Positions 1 to 4,384 of a stretch of DNA of 8,931 nt are shown in pieces. Position 1 is the stretch's first letter. The number at the start of each line of letters is the position of its first letter. Position numbers and translations under genes: made by a program. The notes beneath the pieces are model-generated. The model saw nothing but the letters and a program-made list of their open reading frames with translations. It had not been told where the DNA came from and searched no databases. The stretch comes from Caulobacteraceae bacterium (GTDB taxonomy: Bacteria > Pseudomonadota > Alphaproteobacteria > Caulobacterales > Caulobacteraceae), in contig JAQGII010000374.1 in NCBI GenBank assembly GCA_028291305.1, positions 1-8,931 of the forward strand, written 5' to 3'.

Positions 1-516
1 CAGACCTCCGCGCCCCTGTCGGTCCTGACCAACGAGCGGGTGGTGCAGGCGCCGGTCGAGATCAGGCCGCCGGACCGCCCGTCGAGCCCTCTGCGGACCA
101 CCGTCCCGGCCGTCCCGGCCGTTCCCCTCCCCGGCGGCGCCGGCTCCGCGTCACCGCCCGGCGCCCCGGCGGGGGGCGCGGCGAAGCCCTTCGAGGGGCG
201 CATCGTCGGGTTCGACGACCACGGCGTGCGCACCGGCCTGCGCATGCGGCTCGGCTGCGTCAGCCCGGACACCTATCACCTGACGCCCGAGGAGCGGGCC
301 GAGTGCCTGCGCCGGCTGGCCGACGAGGCCAAGACCGCCCAGGCGATGGGCCCCAACATCCCGGCGGCCAAACAGGCGGAGTACGACCGCTCGGTCGCCT
401 GCCGCAGCAGCGCCAGGGCCGGGTCGATCCCGGGTTCGTCGGCGGACTCTTCGGGCAGCATCCGCGGCCTCGGCGCCAGTCCCAGGCTGCGCGATTGCGG
501 GCCGGGGGATTGGTGA
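1..516 (+). CDS. Hypothetical protein, 5' end cut off by the window
   Basis: The reading frame is open from the first base to a TGA at 514-516, so the true start most likely lies upstream. A GTG at 40 is available but has no convincing ribosome-binding site and sits in continuous open frame. What remains is a linker rich in Pro, Ala and Gly (about codons 20-60), then a compact region with the sequence GRIVGFDDHGVRTGLRM. After that comes a polar, probably helical part with LTPEERAECLRRL and AKQAEYDRSVACR. Four cysteines (codons at 256, 304, 400 and 496) would allow two disulfides if the protein is periplasmic. The tail is Ser/Gly-rich. The layout resembles small envelope-associated hypothetical proteins with a low-complexity linker, but I do not recognise a named family and assign no function. 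It converges on ubiG with a 28-bp gap. Strong GC3 bias in this frame supports real coding. Confidence 0.6.
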   Translation, partial: QTSAPLSVLTNERVVQAPVEIRPPDRPSSPLRTTVPAVPAVPLPGGAGSASPPGAPAGGAAKPFEGRIVGFDDHGVRTGLRMRLGCVSPDTYHLTPEERAECLRRLADEAKTAQAMGPNIPAAKQAEYDRSVACRSSARAGSIPGSSADSSGSIRGLGASPRLRDCGPGDW

Positions 517-544
517 CGACCGGGCCTGGCCGCGCAGGCGCAGA

Positions 545-1333
545 TCAGACGTGCGCGCCGCTCGCGGCGGCCTTGTCCACGGTCATCATGTAGTTGACGT
601 CGGTGTCGCCCGAGCGCGACCAGGTGCGCGACAGCAGGTCGTAGGAGACGCCGAACGGTCCGGCGATCGACACCGGCTCCCCGGCCAGGAACGCCAGGAT
701 CTCGTGCGGCTTGATGAATTTCTTCCAGTCATGGGTGCCGGGCGGCAGCCAGCGCATGACGTATTCGGCGCCCACCACCGCCAGGGCCAGGGCCTTGGGC
801 GTGCGGTTGAGGGTGGCGACGATCATGAAGCCGGCGGGCGCCACCAGCGCCACGCAGTCGCGCAGGAAGCGCGCCGGATCGGCGACGTGCTCGATCACCT
901 CCATGTTGAGGACCACGTCGAACGGCGCCTCGCCCGAGGCCAGCAGGGCTTCGGCGGTGTCGGCGCGGTAGTCGATCTTGAGCCCCTGCGCCTCGGCATG
1001 GGCGCGCGCCACGCCGATGTTGCGCTCGGAGGCGTCGACGCCGGTGACCTCGAACCCGAGCCGCGCCATCGGCTCGCACAACAGGCCGCCGCCGCAGCCG
1101 ATGTCCAGCAGGCGCAGGCCCTCGAACGGGCGGCGCTGGGTGACGTCGCGGCCGAACCGGCGCGCGGCCTCGTCCCTGATGAAGCCGAGCCTCACCGGGT
1201 TGAACAGGTGCAGCGGCTTGAACTTGCCGGCGGGGTCCCACCACTCCGCCGCCATGGCCGAGAATCGCGCCACCTCGGCGGGGTCGATACTGCTGTGGGG
1301 GGCGGTGTCCATGATCGGCGGTCCGGTACGCAT
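545..1333 (-). CDS. ubiG: Ubiquinone biosynthesis O-methyltransferase UbiG
   Basis: UbiG is a SAM-dependent methyltransferase that catalyses both O-methylations of ubiquinone synthesis (the 2-polyprenyl-6-hydroxyphenol and 3-demethylubiquinol steps) at the inner face of the cytoplasmic membrane. The product has 262 residues from this start; E. coli UbiG has about 240. Visible family features are the N-terminal signature [19 protein letters not shown] (about residues 16-34), SAM motif [10 protein letters not shown] (75-83), the acidic motif TGVDAS (97-102), MEVIEHV (144-150), and the UbiG-type [11 protein letters not shown] and GTHDWKKFI stretches. Start choice is uncertain. ATG 1333 has GAGG about 10 bases upstream. 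An in-frame ATG at 1312 would give an N-terminus closer to the family, and a TTG lies at 1342. The gene is divergent from lysC, and the predicted lysC -35 element touches this start codon. Function is secure; the start is not. Confidence 0.93.
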   Translation of the reverse strand: MRTGPPIMDTAPHSSIDPAEVARFSAMAAEWWDPAGKFKPLHLFNPVRLGFIRDEAARRFGRDVTQRRPFEGLRLLDIGCGGGLLCEPMARLGFEVTGVDASERNIGVARAHAEAQGLKIDYRADTAEALLASGEAPFDVVLNMEVIEHVADPARFLRDCVALVAPAGFMIVATLNRTPKALALAVVGAEYVMRWLPPGTHDWKKFIKPHEILAFLAGEPVSIAGPFGVSYDLLSRTWSRSGDTDVNYMMTVDKAAASGAHV

Positions 1334-1361
1334 TGCAGCCAAGCCTCGGCGCCGCTAGAAG
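1333..1361 (+). promoter_or_regulatory. Candidate lysC promoter
   Basis: TTGCAGC (1333-1339), a 14-base spacer and GCTAGAAG (1354-1361) resemble the Caulobacter housekeeping promoter consensus TTGACGS-N10-14-GCTANAWC, matching 5 of 7 and 7 of 8 positions. Transcription would begin near 1367-1369, giving a leader of about 60 bases before the lysC GTG. The -35 element overlaps the ubiG start region, so the two divergent genes would share control DNA. This is a pattern match only. Confidence 0.4.
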
Positions 1362-1371
1362 GGCGCCCTTC
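1358..1371. repeat. Perfect 14-bp palindrome between ubiG and lysC
   Basis: GAAGGGCGCCCTTC is its own reverse complement with no central gap. It overlaps the end of the predicted lysC -10 element and the predicted transcription start, where a dimeric repressor could bind. As RNA it could form only a 5-bp stem with a GCGC loop and has no U-tract, so an operator is more likely than a terminator. No specific regulator is recognised. Confidence 0.5.
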
Positions 1372-1427
1372 GATCTGGATGGCCGCCCGGGCCCGGTCTG
1401 GCAAGTAAAACGAGGGGGAGCGCGAGC

Positions 1428-2675
1428 GTGTCTCGGCTGGTGATGAAGTTCGGCGGCACCTCGGTCGCGGATCTGGAGCGGATCCGGCGCGTGGCGCGCC
1501 TGGTCGCTGCGGAAGTCGCCGCCGGCAAGCAGGTGGCGGTGGTGGTCTCGGCCATGTCGGGCAAGACCAACGAACTGGTGGCCTGGACCGACGGCGCCGG
1601 ACGCGCCGCCGAGGGCCTGGCGGAATCCGACGCCGAATACGACGCCGTGGTCGCCTCGGGCGAACAGGTGACCGCCGGCCTGCTGGCCATGACCCTGCGC
1701 AACATGGGCCATGACGCCCGTTCGTGGATGGGCTGGCAGGTGCCGATCATCACCGACGAGGCCCACGGCCGCGCGCGCATCGACGACATCCCCGCCGACA
1801 ACCTGCTGGCCGCCTTCGACAAGGGCGAGATCGCCGTGATCGCCGGCTTCCAGGGCGTCACCCGCGAGGGCCGCATCGCCACGCTGGGCCGGGGCGGTTC
1901 GGACACCAGCGCGGTGGCCATCGCCGCGGCGGTGGGCGGCTCCTGCGACATCTATACGGACGTGGACGGGGTCTACACCACCGACCCGCGCATCGAACAG
2001 AAGGCCCGCAAGCTGGCCAGGATCTCCTACGAGGAGATGCTGGAAATGGCTTCCCTGGGGGCCAAGGTGCTGCAGACCCGGTCGGTCGAACTGGCCATGG
2101 CCCAGCGGGTGCCGGTGCGCGTACTATCGAGTTTTGTTGAGCCGGGCGAAGCGCCGGGGCAGGGCACTATCGTCTGCGACGAGGAGGAGATCGTGGAAAA
2201 GCGGATCGTGAGCGGCGTGGCCTATAGCCGCGACGAAGCCAAGATCACCTTGTTGGGCCTGCCGGATCATCCCGGCGTGTCCTCGACCATCTTCAGCCGG
2301 CTGGCCGACGCCAACGTCAACGTGGACATGATCGTCCAGTCGCGGGCGCGGACCTCCGACATCGCCAACATGGAATTCACCGTCGGCAAGCGCGACGCGG
2401 GCCGGGCGATGGAGATCGTCAACGCGGTGAAGGCCGAGATCGGCTTCGAGGACGCCACGGTCAACGAGGACGTGGCCAAGGTGTCGGTGATCGGCGTGGG
2501 CATGCGCAGCCATGCCGGCGTGGCCAAGACCATGTTCGGCGCGCTCGCTGAAAAGGGCGTCAACATCCAGGTGATCTCGACCTCCGAGATCAAGATCAGC
2601 GTGCTGATCGACGCGGCCTACACCGAGCTGGCGGTGCGCGCCCTGCACGCCGCCTACGGCCTGGACAAACTCTAA
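1428..2675 (+). CDS. lysC: Aspartokinase (class II, lysine-sensitive type)
   Basis: LysC phosphorylates L-aspartate with ATP, the first step of the aspartate pathway to lysine, diaminopimelate, threonine and methionine. The 415-residue length fits class II aspartokinases. The N-terminal kinase domain carries KFGGTSV (7-13), the VVVSAMSG loop (38-45), SGEQV (77-81), GRGGSDTSA (154-162) and TDVDGVYTTDPR (177-188). Two C-terminal ACT repeats follow, starting near ITLLGLPDHPGV (273-284) and VSVIGVGMRSHAGV, the latter followed by VISTSEIKISVLID. These form the allosteric site, usually for lysine, with or without threonine. GTG 1428 is chosen over ATG 1443 because GAGGGGGAG (1412-1420) lies 7 bases before it and the N-terminus MSRLVMKFGG fits the family. 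The gene probably also encodes a separate beta subunit from an internal start (see 2182-2195). It is divergent from ubiG and convergent with the gst-like gene (34-bp gap). Confidence 0.97.
   Translation: MSRLVMKFGGTSVADLERIRRVARLVAAEVAAGKQVAVVVSAMSGKTNELVAWTDGAGRAAEGLAESDAEYDAVVASGEQVTAGLLAMTLRNMGHDARSWMGWQVPIITDEAHGRARIDDIPADNLLAAFDKGEIAVIAGFQGVTREGRIATLGRGGSDTSAVAIAAAVGGSCDIYTDVDGVYTTDPRIEQKARKLARISYEEMLEMASLGAKVLQTRSVELAMAQRVPVRVLSSFVEPGEAPGQGTIVCDEEEIVEKRIVSGVAYSRDEAKITLLGLPDHPGVSSTIFSRLADANVNVDMIVQSRARTSDIANMEFTVGKRDAGRAMEIVNAVKAEIGFEDATVNEDVAKVSVIGVGMRSHAGVAKTMFGALAEKGVNIQVISTSEIKISVLIDAAYTELAVRALHAAYGLDKL
2182..2195 (+). promoter_or_regulatory. Internal ribosome-binding site and GTG start for a lysC beta subunit
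   Basis: A perfect AGGAGG (2182-2187) lies 5 bases before an in-frame GTG at 2193-2195 (Val256 of the full protein). Translation from here to 2675 would yield a 160-residue product containing just the two ACT repeats. In Bacillus subtilis and Corynebacterium glutamicum, class II aspartokinases are alpha2beta2 and the beta subunit comes from an in-frame internal start at the equivalent place, just before the segment that reads VSGVAYSRDEAK here. The SD-like bases also encode Glu-Glu-Glu, so coincidence with coding is possible. Position, spacing and family precedent together make a real start likely. Confidence 0.6.
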
Positions 2676-2709
2676 TCGTAGGGTGAGGGCGTCTGGGGCG
2701 GCAACCGCT

Positions 2710-3366
2710 CTAGGCGGCCTGCTGCCGTTCCAGCAGCCGGTCCCATGTGGTGTCGCGCATGCTCCGGCGGTCCTGCATCCGCTCCAGCCAGGCCGACAGG
2801 GCCGGGTGAGGAGCCATGAGGGCGCGGCCCTGGGCGCACTCCGCCAGCATCGACAGCTGCGGCGCCAGCATCAGGTCGGCCAGCGACAGGTCGGCGCCGG
2901 CCGCGAAGGCCTGATCGCCGAGCAGCCGGGCGATCTCGCCGATGCAGACCTCGGCCCTGGGCAGGCATTCGGCGATGCGGGACTCGTCGGAGGGCAGGCC
3001 GAGGCGGGGCGCGACCACCAGCGGGAAGACGATCGGCGCGCTGATCTGGGGCATCAGGTACCAGTCGTTGATGCCCATCAGCTGGTCCATCCGCGCCGCC
3101 GCCCGCGGATCTTCGGGGATCAGCGCGGGCTGCGGGAACAGCCGCTCAAGGTAGCGCAGCACGGCCTGGGTCTCGTAGAGGCGGAAGTCGCCGTGTTCGA
3201 CCGCCGGGACCCGGCCGAACGGATGGCGGGCCAGGTGCTCGGCGGCGCGGTGGCCGCCGGGGGGCAGGGGCGCCAGCCGATAGCTTCGCCCCTTCTCTTC
3301 CAGACCGAGCAGCACGGCGCGCACATAGGGGCTGCCGATGATGCCGTGGACGACGAATTCGCTCAT
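2710..3366 (-). CDS. Glutathione S-transferase family protein
   Basis: This 218-residue protein has the usual cytosolic GST length and fold. The N-terminal thioredoxin-like domain (about 1-78) carries GSPYVR (11-16), where Ser12 occupies the usual catalytic position. VPAV with its cis-proline is at 53-56, and the glutathione-binding segment YETQAVLRYLE is at 64-74, with ET where many relatives have ES. The helical C-terminal domain has the N-capping box SLAD (161-164) within GADLSLADLMLAPQL. Such enzymes conjugate or otherwise process electrophilic or halogenated compounds with glutathione; the substrate cannot be read from sequence. ATG 3366 has AAGGGA 7 bases upstream. The gene is last in the arsR operon, 20 bases after the SRPBCC stop, so it is probably controlled by the repressor. 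It ends 34 bases from the convergent lysC stop; no clear terminator is seen between them. Confidence 0.9.
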   Translation of the reverse strand: MSEFVVHGIIGSPYVRAVLLGLEEKGRSYRLAPLPPGGHRAAEHLARHPFGRVPAVEHGDFRLYETQAVLRYLERLFPQPALIPEDPRAAARMDQLMGINDWYLMPQISAPIVFPLVVAPRLGLPSDESRIAECLPRAEVCIGEIARLLGDQAFAAGADLSLADLMLAPQLSMLAECAQGRALMAPHPALSAWLERMQDRRSMRDTTWDRLLERQQAA

Positions 3367-3386
3367 GGAAATTTCCCTTGGATTGC

Positions 3387-3860
3387 TCAGGCCGCGACCG
3401 CGGCGGCGAAGGCGGCCAGGATGTCCGGCCAGCCGCGGATCGAATCGACGGCTTCGCGCGCCTGTTCCGCCCGCTCGCCCCAGTTCTCCAGGAGGCGGTG
3501 CTCCAGCTCCACCCGCGTGGCGCCGTCGCCGACCGCGATGAAGCGGACCTCCACCTCGGTCAGCAGGTCGGGGTCGAACTGGAAGTCCGCGCCGATGCGC
3601 CAGGCCAGCAGCAGGCGGGAAGGGGGCTCCCAGGCCAGAACCTCGCCCCAGTCCTGCTCGGCCCCGTCTTCGGCGATCTCGTACCAGCGCCCGCCTTGGC
3701 GCGGCTCAAGCACCGCGGCCTTCTGCTGGCCGCCGCAGATGGACTTGTCCTTGGGCCACCAGCGGCCGAAGTCGCGCGTGAACACCGTGAAGGCGCGGTC
3801 CGGCGTCGCTTCGACGGTGATCTGCCGGCGGACCGGAGCGGGTTTGATCTCAATCGTCAT
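3387..3860 (-). CDS. SRPBCC / AHSA1-domain protein
   Basis: The 157-residue product has the START-like helix-grip fold of the AHSA1 group (Activator of Hsp90 ATPase homologue 1-like). An N-terminal strand ITVEATPDRAFTVFT (14-28) is followed by FGRWWP (31-36), GGRWYE (56-61), DWGEVLAWEPPSRLLLAW (70-87), TEVEVRF (101-107) and a C-terminal helix containing GWPDILAAFA (143-152). The family makes a deep hydrophobic ligand cavity. Bacterial members are often encoded next to ArsR regulators, but their biochemical roles are mostly unknown; ligand binding or detoxification is inference. ATG 3860 is supported by AGGAG 7 bases upstream, inside the end of arsR. The two genes overlap by 11 bases, which suggests translational coupling. 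There is no signal peptide or membrane segment, so it should be cytoplasmic. Confidence 0.9.
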   Translation of the reverse strand: MTIEIKPAPVRRQITVEATPDRAFTVFTRDFGRWWPKDKSICGGQQKAAVLEPRQGGRWYEIAEDGAEQDWGEVLAWEPPSRLLLAWRIGADFQFDPDLLTEVEVRFIAVGDGATRVELEHRLLENWGERAEQAREAVDSIRGWPDILAAFAAAVAA

Positions 3861-4167
3861 GCTTGTGCTCCTGTTCGACCTCGGCCCTGAAGGCGCTGAG
3901 GGCTCCGTCCCAGAACTGGTCGAGCCAGGCGCGCATGGCGCCGAGGCCGCGGGGATCGATGGCGTAGACGCGGCGGGTCCCCTCGGCCCGGTCGGTGACC
4001 AGGCCGGCGCCTTTGAGCGCCTTCAGATGCTGCGATACCGCGGGCCGGCTGACGGGCAGTCCCCTGGCGATCTCGCCGACCGGCAGGGGGCCGGACGCCA
4101 GCCGCTCGAAGACCGTGCGGCGGGTGGGATCCGCCAGGGCGGCGAAGGCGGCATTAGTGTAAGCCAT
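3850..4167 (-). CDS. ArsR-family winged-helix transcriptional repressor
   Basis: This 105-residue protein has a typical ArsR winged helix-turn-helix. A first helix with FAALADPTRRTVFERLA (8-24) is followed by PVGEIARGL (29-37), the recognition helix SRPAVSQHLKALKGAGLV (40-57), and the wing RAEGTRRVYAID (60-71). The C-terminal helix is acidic and ends in HKHDD. It has no cysteine at all and lacks the ELCVCDL-type metal box, so it is probably not a classical arsenic or cadmium sensor; its inducer is unknown. It is first of three genes on this strand and overlaps the SRPBCC gene by 11 bases. ATG 4167 has no good Shine-Dalgarno sequence, and a predicted promoter would start transcription at or next to the ATG, so the message may be leaderless. 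Paired inverted repeats over the start codon and promoter point to autorepression. Confidence 0.93.
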   Translation of the reverse strand: MAYTNAAFAALADPTRRTVFERLASGPLPVGEIARGLPVSRPAVSQHLKALKGAGLVTDRAEGTRRVYAIDPRGLGAMRAWLDQFWDGALSAFRAEVEQEHKHDD

Positions 4168-4192
4168 AACTTACCGTAAGTAATAACTTACG
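4159..4192. promoter_or_regulatory. Double operator: two tandem 16-bp inverted repeats at the arsR start
   Basis: Read on the plus strand, copy 1 is GTAAGC-CATA-ACTTAC (4159-4174) and copy 2 is GTAAGT-AATA-ACTTAC (4176-4191). They agree at 14 of 16 positions and repeat with a 17-bp period. Copy 2 is a perfect dyad with a 4-bp centre and extends by one base pair each side (C4175/G4192). In copy 1 the 4-bp centre contains the complement of the arsR ATG, so the operator runs into codons 1-3. The region is AT-rich in a very GC-rich setting. ArsR proteins bind dyads as dimers, so two adjacent dimers covering promoter and start codon would fit autorepression. That ArsR is the binder is inferred from position. 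Confidence 0.7.
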
Positions 4193-4201
4193 ATGAGTCA
4201 A
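4173..4201 (-). promoter_or_regulatory. Candidate arsR operon promoter
   Basis: On the minus strand TTGACT (complement of 4196-4201) matches the -35 consensus at 5 of 6 positions. With a 17-base spacer the -10 position falls on TACGGT (complement of 4173-4178), a weak match. Transcription would then start at about 4166-4167, effectively on the A of the arsR ATG, giving a leaderless message. The perfect operator copy fills most of the spacer and part of the -10. The -35 with its next base contains GACTC, a GANTC sequence (4195-4199). Confidence 0.4.
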
Positions 4202-4219
4202 TGCGCGGTCCCCGCTCTT

Positions 4220-4245
4220 GTGACGGAAGGCTCGACGGCTGAAAT
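4220..4245 (+). promoter_or_regulatory. Candidate ptsP promoter
   Basis: GTGACGG (4220-4226), an 11-base spacer and GCTGAAAT (4238-4245) match the Caulobacter consensus TTGACGS-N10-14-GCTANAWC at 6 of 7 and 6 of 8 positions. This would leave a leader of about 130 bases before the ptsP ATG, containing a GC dyad GCGCGG-CT-CCGCGC at 4280-4293. The 183 bases between the arsR promoter and ptsP hold no open gene that I can support. Confidence 0.3.
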
Positions 4246-4384
4246 CCCGTGGCGACATCCCGTCGGCAGGATGCCCGCGGCGCGGCTCCGCGCGATCGTC
4301 TTGCGCACCGGACCGGAATTCTGCAGCTACGCACTCCCGCCGGACGTATGCGCGGGGTAGAACGAAGACAACAAGGGAGAGTCG

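Noticed and set aside
517..544. Bidirectional terminator between the hypothetical gene and ubiG
   Set aside because: The 28 bases are GC-rich without a clear stem-loop plus T-run.
551..1408. Open frame on the plus strand over ubiG
   Set aside because: It is a shadow of ubiG, whose SAM motifs are all present on the minus strand.
2676..2709. Shared terminator between lysC and the gst-like gene
   Set aside because: The only hairpin found, GCGG-CAA-CCGC, has a 4-bp stem and no T-tract on either strand.
2710..4167. Genomic island or transposon carrying the arsR cassette
   Set aside because: No terminal repeats, integrase, transposase or shift in base composition is visible; only gene order suggests insertion.
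2683..4179. Open frame of 498 codons on the plus strand across the arsR operon
   Set aside because: It runs antisense through three recognisable genes that have good ribosome-binding sites; its translation shows no motif.
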